DNA of 64,000 nucleotides from Acanthaster planci. Taxonomy: Eukaryota > Echinodermata > Asteroidea > Valvatida > Acanthasteridae. Below are positions 53,701 through 62,114 of this stretch, one piece after another. Made by a program: the position numbers and the translations under genes. The notes under the pieces are model-generated. The model ran no database searches. It was given only the letters and a program-made list of their open reading frames with translations, and had not been told where the DNA came from. The stretch is taken from assembly GCF_001949145.1 (NCBI RefSeq), contig NW_019091385.1:2012938-2076937 (forward strand). Direction: 5' to 3'. Positions within the stretch are counted from its first letter, which is position 1; each line of letters begins with the position of its first letter.

Positions 53701-56700
53701 GGAAAAGGTGTTGGTATTTTAAGTAAGATCTTCTTGTGTAACTTCTTCCTTTTTACATTTGTAACTGTCTTCCTTTTTTAATGTTTTGGTTTGAATGCGA
53801 AGGCCTTCACAGCAGCATTTTGCTTGACAAACAGCATGTTAGTTGAGTAATTGATTGAGTGTATAGGCCGACCAAGAGAAATCAAGGATTTATTTTGGGC
53901 TTATTAAGAGCATTCCTCAGCAGCAATCAGCCCATTGGAAGCTGAAATTAAATGAAGATTTTGGTGGAGGATTAGGGCCGTTGACCAGGACTGGTGATAG
54001 AAGGACTGGATGGCTGAATTCACTCGCATTCAGATCTCGCCTTTGGAGTGAATGCAGCTAGGGGATTAGGTGGGCGTCAAAAAGAAACAGTGGCACTGAA
54101 TTGGAAATGGGAGGGTGGCTGAAGGGGAGAAAAAGCCTGAAAAGAGATAATGGGATGGTCAGAATATGGGAGCCTGACTTTTGGAGCTATTTGGGTGTTG
54201 GTGGAGGCCAGTTGTCTGTTTAGGCATTGTGGGTCCTTGTTCTCTGGAGAAAGATGCTCCCTTGTGGTCATAGAACCTTTGTGCCTGTTCTCCTGGGGTT
54301 GTTAACCCCCAGCACTGTCACTCAGACATCAATGCAATGGAACCCCCTCCCCCCATAAAAACTGACAATTTAGAAGGAGGTATCATGTAGGAAAGCTTGG
54401 AGGTACAAACAAGACAGTGAAGCCTTTCTCTTTTTTTGAACCACTTTGATTTTGCCGTTTGATCAGTACATCACAAATGATTTTTAAAAACACAACAACC
54501 TTGTTTTGGAGTGGTGGATGTTGAAAAATAAACTGTTGAGAGACTGATGCACCTGATCAGCTTTGTCCCCCTTCCCTGCAGGGAAGAACTCTGAAGACTG
54601 AAAAGATACCGAAAAAGTGGTTAAAGAAATATTGAAATTTGTATAGTGCACTGCCTTCCAACAGGTCAACGGCACTTTCACCCTAGCTGTATACTTCTGC
54701 AAACCATTTTGTTTTCACCTTGAAATGTGTTTGAATTTGTTGGGGATCCCAGCATAAAGTAAACAGGCAAGAGAGGAGGGTAACTGTATCAAGCAGTCAG
54801 GGCAAACACCAGAACAAAATGCAGCCTGTAAACAGGCTGTTAGTGATTACAGTGTGCTGCAAGGCAGAGCTCCTAGAGATTCTCCTGAAGTGGACACGTC
54901 TAATGAACTGGAAGTGAGATTTTCAATAGATGGCTTTTCGATTGTTGAATGTGATGCCAACATTTTGCAGGCTTGAAAAGCGAATGATGAAACACCATTG
55001 GGGTTCTTACCAAAACACTGGAAGAGTTCAGATTTTTTGACTGCATAATCCATTGATCAAGTGCTGCAGTGAATTTAGGTGCATTTTAAAACCAAATCAG
55101 TTACAGCTGTAGAGATAGACTCGGATAGTTTCCTTTTCTTTTCCTACATACAGAATCCTATGTGTACATCGATGCTGATAGCCCCTACATTATCAATGAA
55201 GACATTGGGGAGGTGCTCATTCCAATCCGACGAGGTGGTGACCTTTCTGAGGAGATGATGGTCCTCTGCTCAACGATGCCAGGTACCAGATGCTGCCTTT
55301 TGGTCCTGCATGGCCTTAAAATTTTAAGAGAGTTTGCCAGGTTCCCATTTGTACAAACAAAATTTATCCTTGTGTAATTTTCAGTGCAGTTGTGGGGGAT
55401 ACGGGGATTGATTTTTCATAAGAATTACATTAACTTTGGCACAATCAATTCACAAGGTTTTATTTCTTTTTGGAGCTGCAAGATAATAGGCATGGATTTT
55501 CTAGCAACTCTCCCACGCACCAAATTGGCAAAAGTAATGTGCCCTATTTCTGAAGTTTTCATGAATGTGTCCAGCCTGACAGTGAATGTGTGGCACATGG
55601 ACACATGTGGTTTTGATTTCCATGCTCATGGATCTGTACCAGTATGCTATATTTAAACTCTCCATGTGGCATTCATTTCATCACAAAGCTAGTATCACCT
55701 ACATGCTACTTTCTGTTTTCACTGGAAGAAAAACCTGCTAAAAGCTGACTCATTTTTGGCATTCTCTCCTCCACTAAAGCATGCTGATCAGTCCTCACTA
55801 GAGATTTCGATACTTTTTTCTTCACTGTATGAATAAAAACTGACATTGGTAGTCTTCCCCATGGGTGTTCTCATACTATACAACACTGATCCCTGTGTCG
55901 AACTCAATAACCCACAGGCTCTTTTGTGGAGTTTTCCCCTGGGTAGTACTCAAACAAGCCTGGGGACATAATGGGTCACAAGGTTTAACACACACTGGGG
56001 ACCTGACCATAATTAAGTTATTCCAGAGGACAGAATTCAGGACTTGTTCCTGGACTTGTGTTTCCTTAGAGGAGACATCAGTGATATATTCACATGTGGA
56101 ATTTACTTAACAGCATAACTTTGTTCTGTTATCTGCAAGACTGGGCAAATCTCACAGGCACTGACCTTATCAAAACCAATAACGGAATCAGAAATTTGAG
56201 GACTTTTGTTCAAGTTAAGGGTGTACCTTGGGGGAGGTTTGCCAATAGTGGCATTTAGGAGACAGGTGGTGAACAGTTAGCCTTGTTTTCTAGACTGACC
56301 AGCAAAGGGTGTCACCTAACCATGAATTCAAATCTGACAACTTCATTCACCATGTTCATCAATTGTACTCCTACATACCGTGGGAGTTAGAAAGCGAGGA
56401 CTGAATTGAGCTTGGAATTGCTAGTTATAACAGTTTCACTTTGAATAGCTTTTATTCTTCCAAACTCACGTATGAATATGGGGGGCATTTTTTTACCTGA
56501 TACACTTTTCGGTTGGGGGGGGATAAATTGTGCCAATATGAAATGCGGAACAGCAATTTTAAGAATGCGGAAGACCGATCAAAAGATTACCTGCTTCACT
56601 GATTCCACATACTTTTTTTCCTTTTTTGCCGCTCTTTAAAAGTAAACCTGAACAAGGCTCATCACCAGTATGCAATACTTGCAAGGCTTGGTCATTAATG

Positions 56701-59700
56701 TATTTACTTAACCTTTAAACTGACATAGGCACAGCCACTGGTGCTGATCCTTCCCCGGTCCACTCCTTCAATGATTACATCAGCCGTCTGGAGGATGACA
56801 ATGACAACTTTGTGCGCTTTGACAAGGACGAGGACCTGGCCTACTGCCGAGTGCTCATCATCGACGACTCGCTGTACGAGGATGATGAAGACTTCCAGGT
56901 CAAACTGACCATGCCCATGGGAGGTCGCCTGGGCGAGCCCGCCCAGATCAATGTGGTAATTGCCGCCGATGCTGCTGATGGTGAGTTCATGCGGAACAAT
57001 TCTTCTGAGGGGAATGGGGGAAATAATTGACAATCTTCTTGTTGATTTGCTTGATGGCCATCAAAACAAGAGTTTATATTCACATTTAAAACACACAAGG
57101 CTTTCAACAATCGTCACATTAGTATCAGAACTCTTGGGTGTTCAAAAGGATTTGCAAAGAGGCAAGATTAAAGAAGTCAAATAGCAAATTGACGGTGGAG
57201 ATCAAACTCTTTAGCCATGTAATGCTAGAATGCACTCGGCCTCAGGGCAAGGTTAAAACTTAATTAAAATAATCACCAAGGTGAAAGAAATAAGTGTAAA
57301 AGTCCATCCCAAGGTTGAGGTATTGAACCCAGCATATTTCAGCCTACCAGTTGGCAGCACATTGCTTCATGCTTATGTAGGCAACACTTGATACAAATAC
57401 ATGCCCAGTATGCACACGGGAAGGGGTGGAGGAAGAAAGGAAGGGGAAAAAACACAGAAAAGCCTCAGTCTAGAGTGACAGTGTTTTTTCCAGTGTGTAG
57501 CATTATATTTCCAGAGTTTTATAAGGGGAGTTAGTTAGCATTCCTTTCACACCCCTGGTTATGGTCTACTGGATCTACTCTTGTCTGGCCCAGTGGTGAC
57601 CCCTGCAGTACCTGTAGGCATGCTGGCACGCCATGGATCTCCTTATTCCAGATCATTGGAGCTGAAACTAAGTGTGTAGAGCTAACAGGTGTCGTATGAT
57701 CCTGTGCAGGAGTAGTCTCAGGTGTACCTCAGAATTGTGGCTATTGTGAAACCGACCCGTCCTCATTTTGAAAGGGATTGAAATTTCATGAGCTGTTTAC
57801 ATTATGCATTGCTTAGTGTGAAATGGCTTACCGCACAGATAGTACACTGCAGTAGACAAAGGAACACAACTGAAGACTGAAATGTGGTGTGCATTTTCTT
57901 TGGTGTTTTTATGAAAATGGTGAAAATGTCAATCGGAAACCAACAATTTGAGTATTCATTTTGGAAAGTGCTAACATGTGTTCTGCAATGTTTCTTTTGT
58001 GTTGTTACATTGTGTTTGACAGCCAGCAGGATTAAACAAGTTCAACAGAAACATTACAAAATCAAAGAAACCTAAATCATGCTTTATCACTCAGACAGTT
58101 AAGAACTAAAATGGTTGTATATAAGATGCTGGAAATCTCAGATTTTCAATATCTCTTGGCAAACATGGATCATTTTTCTGATGGAAAATTACAGTATACA
58201 TGACAAGCCTCCCCATATCTAGTCAAGCATTTAGTTGTGCGTGGATATCTGTAACTGACAAAGACAGAAAGTACATACATTGTGTTGTGTGTATATATAA
58301 CTTTGTACCATCCAATAATGTCAAAATAATGCCACTCAAAAGGCGTGAACCAAATTGAAGACAGGGTCTCCATTGTTTCCCTATTGAGGCAAGTTTTCAA
58401 AGGTTTATTCATTAAACATGAAACGTTTGTCATTTTGTATTTTTTTTCTCCCTTCCACTCTTTGTTACATGGAAAATTGGCTCACCTATGAAGAGTTGTT
58501 TCCCTGAAAGCCATCTTTGGGCATTAAAACGTAGAAAGTGATTTTGACTGAGGGAATTTTGTCCCATCTTACTCCATCCTCTAGGGGTGGCCATACCTGC
58601 CACAAACATTCTTTGTGTTGGGCAGAGAAAACTTGAGTGCCCCAAGTGTACTCTTGTGGAAGATGGAAATATTCTCAATTTCACAAGGTTGTTTACTTGG
58701 AAACCACTGCTTAAGATTGTATAATACAACCCAGCATATTGTTGGAAAGCTGAGGTTAATTTGTGGTTCCCAAGAAAAAAAAATCTCTCAGCCACGGCAA
58801 GATCAAAAGAGACCAAGTGTCCAGTTCTCTTTCAGAGTATGCTTGTAAATATTGCCAAATCATATGCCTTTCTGAACTTGGCTAACACAGAAGTTGTGCA
58901 TGACTGGCTTAAATACCCCTGCTGTAGTTGTATTCATTTCAAGCATCCATTGCTGTACCAACCAAATACATTTTATTGGCAGAATTTGCATCAGTTTGGG
59001 TGAGAATTTTCACAAAGCACTCAACTTCCTCCTGATTTTGTGTGGGTATTAAACAAGAACTCTAAAGCTTAGCCAGTCACTGAGTTTTAACAACACCTGG
59101 GGATTTTTTAAAACTAGACTCTGAAAGGAGGATTACACGAAATGCACCAAAAACCCCATTCAGACCTAAATTTTCTAATATTGTGGTGTCCATTCAAAAC
59201 AGATCACTTTAGTCATTCAAAAGTCCTTAGGAAAATACGTCTACACGTGTATCTGGGCAAATGCAAACAGGCCTTGTGGAGCAACTTCATATTTTGAATA
59301 TGGATTAATGAAACTCGCTGCGGGGGCTAGTGGCAGTGCTAACTTCTGTTTTCCTTCCTCCACTAAAAAGGCATGCTTCATTGCACGGTATGCTTGCATT
59401 GACCGTTGACCCTGCACAGAAATCCCTCAGAACTGTAAGAGAAGCTTCTACATTGTGGCGTTATGAAAAGTCCTGTAGGTTACCAACTGAATTTTCAGTT
59501 TTGTGCATAGTGTTGCCTTCGTCTTCCTGGGACATTTTCATGCAGTTCCAATGGTTTCAGTGAGCTGGTCTCTTTCAGAAGTACATGTAACCCCCCAAAT
59601 TACCCTGCCCTTATACCTAAATTTGGTTAGTCCATCACAAAAGTTTATGTTATTTACTAAAAAACGAAAGTGAATCCTTTTTTACCCATGCTTGGATTGG

Positions 59701-62114
59701 AAACCAATACTAAACCAAAAAGTGAACCTGGGGCATTTCCTTTTTATCTATTCAGTTTTGGGGAGGATCACGGTTCACAGATCAAAGGGAGAGAGTATTG
59801 TGGAAAGACACAACACGTAGTAGAAAAAGCAGTGCAGATGTACTTTCCATTGTACCTGATTCTCTCTGATCAGTTTTCTCTGTTGCAAAGGAACAAAAGA
59901 GGCATTTGTAACTATCACGCTAGTGTTCTCAGTATCAAGGCATGTACCACTGCTCTTACTTTTTTGGGGGATGCATAATTTTCCCCTTCCCCAGTGTTTG
60001 GAAGGAAGGAAAAGAGAAAGCAAACCACGCTGCTGTTGATTTATTGGTTGGTGTGGTGTTTTTCACAGTACCCTGGGATTAGGATATGTGAAGGGAAGCA
60101 CATCAAACCCAGGCACCAGGAAAGGAAAAGGGGAAAGTGCTGGCCCTGATATGTCAGGATAACAGACCCTTGCCATCTGGAGTTCAGGCAAGAAAACCTG
60201 AGGCCTATTTGGGGCTACTACTCAAGCATCAGATATTAATGTCATGGTTGGCAAGTTCTTGTTATCTAGTTATCCAGCACAACTCTATTTTACAAAATTT
60301 CTCTAACATTCTTTTCATGTCAGATATCGGTAATAGCCAGCTGCAGCAGTACACATGCTGCGGAATGCTTGCATGAAAAAAAGTTGGAAATGGAAACATG
60401 CTTTTTCAGGACTTTGTTATCAAATAAAGGTGGCAATAACTGGGGAAGTGGATATTTGGAATACATTAACCCTTCCAATTGTGATCTCTCCTGATGTAAT
60501 GTAATTGGTACATAAAAAGCCACAAAACCAAATCCCAATCTCTCCTGGCAAACACCAAAGGTGTGCATACCACAATTTAGAATCTTGCAACCACAATGGG
60601 TGGTCTGTAATGTGTCTGCACAGGGAGCCACTGATATTTTTGTGCCTGCCATGGCTTGTGGTCCAAACAGATCAATTTTTGTACTGCTGATTCCTGCAGC
60701 GGCATGAAGCTGTGAGGCCATGCGGGACATGTGTGAATGGGCAAAGTTTTTGCTTACAATGTTTCAGAATTACTCAATTTGGAATCACTTGGTTCTCCAA
60801 CCACTTGAAAAATTTGATGTCCAGCAGCAACTCTGATCAGCATTTTTTCAGCAAGTGTCCCATTGGGATGTTTATATTGATCATGTTTGGCAATTCAATA
60901 AAAATCAATTACATGTTGATTCCTTACTCAAACAGCTCAGCATGGAAGAGACAGCTGGCTGCAGATGTCAAAGATCACAGGGGAAAAAAGGCCCTGTCTC
61001 TCTGGAAATTAGCACACTTAGCAAAGCTGTCCTGGGTGTTTACATTGATTACTAAATCTTGAACAAATTGATGTCAAAAGGAAGCTGTTGCCAATGACCA
61101 AATGCAGCCGCTATTGTAAAATTGATTCCTTGGCCCAATTTCTTGAAGGATGTGGTCCTGGTGACTCTCTTAGATTTGTGAATATAAACATCTGTTTTCA
61201 AGGGCTCACTTTAAGTAGGAAGTGACAAAGAAAAGCTCTCTGTCATTGGCGGGCTTACTCAGTTCATCAGAAGGAGGGCAAAGGAAGTCACCTTAACACA
61301 GTGATGACTGAAGTTGGTAATAATCGAGTTTGCAGTGGGCGGTGTTGAGCAACAGTATTAAAGCAAAAATGTATGAAAAATTGTTAGTCCTGTTCTTTGT
61401 AGACTTTGTGAAGCTATTTTAGATTTGTTTTATTTTGTGTTTTGGCTGTCATTGCTTGAACATCAGTATGACTATGAGGCAATGCGGACATCCGGGAATT
61501 TTGCAAAATGGCTGGTAGCAACCAATGAAAACAACTGCAATCAACGCATGCGTACGTATGTATGATTGTGTAATCCGATCTTCTGCCTGCCTGGTGCATT
61601 CGTACGTTGCCATGGTTGCCGGTTTCATAGGTTACTACCCACCATTTTTCAAGAGTCCCAGATGTCCACACCACCCCATAAAGAAATGCATATACTTAAT
61701 TGGGTTTGGTCCCCCCATTTTGTCCAAATCACAAAGTTTTTTCCAAGTAAGCTATAAATTTAAAGGTCTACACTGCCAAAAGCATTTGAGGTTTTGTCAT
61801 TTGTGAGTTTTTCATTCCACATGTCAATACAGTAGCAGAAAGGAATATATTATTATTAGTTTTTGGATGTATATAAGAATTTGAGATCAGCATTTGGTCA
61901 CCTGTGACAGGAAGCCACTTCTCTTGTTTTCATATTCCTGAATTTTTTGTCTTGTCTTACACAGAACCCTCATTCTACTTTGGTGAGGCTGAGTACCATG
62001 TTGATGAGAGTGATGGCTACCTGGAGGTACAGGTCTGGCGCACCGGCACCGATCTGTCCAAGATGGCCAGCGTCACCGTGCGCTCCCGCGCTTCAACCCC
62101 TCCCTCTGCTATTG
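1..62114 (+). CDS. FREM2: FREM2/ECM3-like extracellular matrix protein, spliced gene, partial at both ends (joins the seven exons listed below)
   Basis: Gene-level entry: join(1..2772, 20784..20873, 52315..52461, 52908..53138, 55154..55282, 56729..56980, 61965..62114), continuing beyond both window edges. Seen: eight tandem repeats of about 111-126 residues, each ending in a PVD-x-x-x-P type linker (CSPG/NG2 repeats), followed by Calx-beta domains. All junctions are GT-AG and join in one open frame. The order, many CSPG repeats then Calx-beta domains, is known from FRAS1, FREM1, FREM2 and FREM3. The segments [32 protein letters not shown] and [11 protein letters not shown] are what I expect of FREM2 specifically. 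Family role: basement-membrane adhesion at the epithelium-mesenchyme border. About 1256 of an expected roughly 3000 residues are present. Family assignment is firm; FREM2 versus a FREM-family co-orthologue is less certain. Confidence 0.85.
78..2772 (+). repeat. Tandem array of eight protein-level CSPG repeats (eighth interrupted by intron)
   Basis: Repeat boundaries, taken at the proline closing each PVD-x-x-x-P linker: R1 78-410, R2 411-788, R3 789-1160, R4 1161-1499, R5 1500-1859, R6 1860-2195, R7 2196-2564, R8 2565-2772 then exon 20784-20873. Lengths are 111-126 residues and the repeats are diverged from one another, so this is an old protein-level repeat rather than a DNA satellite. R2 and R3 carry insertions (after the H-x-G strand in R2; after the PxxG strand in R3, rich in S, P and G). 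R7 carries an insertion before its last strand containing TTFTQTPQK. If the family's usual 12 repeats hold, these are repeats 5-12 and four lie to the left; that numbering is inference. Confidence 0.85.
2773..20783 (+). other. Intron of 18.0 kb, no gene recognised inside
   Basis: Donor GTAAGT, acceptor CAATTGTCTGCAG, phase 1. The longest open frames inside (157 codons at 19035-19508 and 150 codons at 16507-16959 on +, 129 codons at 13216-13605 on -) match nothing I recognise and are near the length expected by chance. Contents: TACATGTA palindromes at 4681, 10236, 11140, 11168, 12639, 12645, 14605 and 20528; T-run/G-run tracts at 8864-8881, 10829-10845 and 17517-17532; a 10-bp tandem near 6445-6474 (CTCGCTGTTT unit); AAAAC repeats near 13004-13020; a short ATC repeat near 14229-14243. 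CpG is scarce throughout. No tRNA, snRNA or transposase signature was seen. Confidence 0.8.
20784..20873 (+). CDS. FREM2: 90-nt exon completing the last CSPG repeat of the FREM2-like protein
   Basis: Acceptor CTGCAG|ATGACATAG and donor CCCTG|GTAAGTCC. The split codon from 2772 gives GAT, restoring the expected FTQDDI motif (FTQ from the first exon, DDI here) that marks the penultimate strand of every CSPG repeat in the array. The exon encodes about 30 residues including IQYV and FFVTVRDPG, the closing strands of repeat 8. It is 1-1 symmetric, so skipping keeps the frame but would remove the end of the repeat. It is isolated by 18.0 kb on the left and 31.4 kb on the right, so frame, motif continuity and both consensus splice sites are its support. 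Confidence 0.88.
25200..25232 (-). other. G-quadruplex-forming motif on the minus strand
   Basis: The + strand has C-runs of 4, 6, 4 and 5 (25200-25203, 25210-25215, 25221-25224, 25228-25232) with spacers of 6, 5 and 3, so the complementary strand fits a G3+N1-7 quadruplex. It may equally be a plain polypyrimidine tract. Confidence 0.6.
26062..26138. repeat. Direct tandem duplication, 39 + 38 bp
   Basis: The unit begins TGATTGCG, continues through a T-run and CTTTTTATTTATT, and ends CACTGGGA. Copy 1 is 26062-26100 and copy 2 is 26101-26138. The only difference is the T-run length (10 versus 9), so the duplication is recent relative to the diverged surrounding intron. It also adds an AT-rich TTTATTTATT element. 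Confidence 0.9.
27706..27713. promoter_or_regulatory. Perfect CRE palindrome TGACGTCA in intron
   Basis: The full 8-bp CREB/ATF site lies at the right end of a CpG-dense patch (27480-27715) in an otherwise CpG-poor intron. A site this short can occur by chance, though it contains CpG, which is rare here. Regulatory activity is not shown. Confidence 0.3.
31641..31678. repeat. Perfect 19-bp tandem duplication
   Basis: The unit TTTCTGTAATAACTTTGTG occurs twice head to tail (31641-31659 and 31660-31678) with no mismatch. It lies inside the CpG-dense patch at 31418-31735. Confidence 0.9.
36222..36292 (+). mobile_element. Degenerate tRNA-like (SINE head-like) fragment
   Basis: An A-box-like TAGTGGATAAAG (36230-36241) and a B-box-like GGTTGGAGGCC (36269-36279; 9 of 11 against GGTTCGANTCC, counting N as a match) stand 27 bp apart with CCTCGGTGGCC between, an arrangement usual for tRNA-derived SINE heads. 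No clean acceptor stem, tail or target-site duplication was identified. The B box lacks its central TC, so it is not a functional tRNA. It could be a chance match. Confidence 0.3.
43782..43803 (+). other. G-quadruplex-forming motif
   Basis: Four G-runs of 5, 4, 5 and 3 are separated by loops of 1, 2 and 2 bases (GGGGGTGGGGATGGGGG then TAGGG). This meets the strict G3+N1-7 rule and lies on the sense strand, so the pre-mRNA of the long intron could also fold. Whether it forms or matters in cells is not shown by sequence. Confidence 0.75.
52315..52461 (+). CDS. FREM2: 147-nt exon: CSPG-to-Calx-beta junction and first half of Calx-beta 1
   Basis: Acceptor TTTTTTCAG|GTGGTAATG and donor GTTG|GTGAGT; phase 1 on both sides. 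About 49 residues: GNELPNQPF leads into LNWSWIS, a Trp-rich linker typical of FREM2 directly after the last CSPG repeat. [22 protein letters not shown] then opens the Calx-beta fold and YLGETSFV ends the exon. The acidic Y-x-V-x-E opening is the usual start of a Calx-beta domain, a calcium-binding beta-sandwich first described in the Na-Ca exchanger and integrin beta4. Confidence 0.92.
52462..52907 (+). other. Short intron (446 bp)
   Basis: GTGAGT donor and a pyrimidine-rich acceptor (CTCCCTCCCACCTTCTCCAG), phase 1. It is by far the smallest intron in the window and splits Calx-beta 1. Nothing else is seen in it. Confidence 0.9.
52908..53138 (+). CDS. FREM2: 231-nt exon: second half of Calx-beta 1
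   Basis: Acceptor CTCCAG|GCATCAAGG and donor GACG|GTGAGC; phase 1 on both sides, 77 residues. It contains [14 protein letters not shown] (the DGTA...DF turn of Calx-beta), [31 protein letters not shown] (acidic strand with the E-x-F/E-x-F pattern) and LIKILDSED, the closing I-x-D-x-E/D motif that helps form the calcium site. The match to the FREM2 version of this domain is clear along the whole exon. Confidence 0.93.
53139..55153 (+). other. Intron (2.0 kb)
   Basis: Donor GTGAGC, acceptor with a strong pyrimidine tract (TTTCCTTTTCTTTTCCTACATACAG), phase 1. No gene, RNA or mobile element was recognised in it. Confidence 0.85.
55154..55282 (+). CDS. FREM2: 129-nt exon: first half of Calx-beta 2
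   Basis: Acceptor ACATACAG|AATCC; the codon completed across the junction is GAA. 43 residues: [42 protein letters not shown], i.e. Y-x-I-x-E-D opening, [10 protein letters not shown] strand, then the M-V-L-C strand. The donor is GTACCA, matching consensus only at GTA; it is accepted because joining to 56729 gives the family's expected G-T-A-T-G turn. Reading through the donor keeps the frame open for 31 codons to a stop at 55375. Confidence 0.88.
55283..56728 (+). other. Intron (1.4 kb) with weak splice signals
   Basis: Donor GTACCA and acceptor CTTTAAACTGACATAG, which has little pyrimidine tract but a CTGAC branch-like sequence close to the AG. Phase 1. It otherwise holds ordinary AT-rich intronic sequence and one G-run near 56514-56522. 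Confidence 0.8.
56729..56980 (+). CDS. FREM2: 252-nt exon: second half of Calx-beta 2
   Basis: Acceptor GACATAG|GCACAGCC and donor GATG|GTGAGT; phase 1 on both sides, 84 residues. Features: TATGADPS turn, [43 protein letters not shown] (the acidic D-D-x-x-Y-E-x-D-E-x-F calcium-ligand strand) and [11 protein letters not shown], all closely matching FREM2 Calx-beta 2. The third codon positions are noticeably rich in C and G. Confidence 0.93.
56981..61964 (+). other. Intron (5.0 kb)
   Basis: Donor GTGAGT, acceptor TTGTCTTACACAG, phase 1. It holds a TACATGTA at 59582 and a CpG-dense patch at 61484-61622 containing the 10-bp palindrome ACGCATGCGT (61544-61553). No gene or RNA was recognised; open frames up to 136 codons (60320-60730, - strand) carry no known domain. 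Confidence 0.8.
61965..62114 (+). CDS. FREM2: 150-nt exon: first half of Calx-beta 3
   Basis: Acceptor TTACACAG|AACCC and donor ATTG|GTGGGT; phase 1 on both sides, 50 residues. [31 protein letters not shown] is the strongest FREM2-like stretch in the window, followed by [16 protein letters not shown]. By analogy with Calx-beta 1 and 2 the partner exon should be about 230-250 nt and begin with a G-x-D-Y motif; none is visible before base 64000. The donor has G at position +4 and is weaker than most in the gene. Confidence 0.93.
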
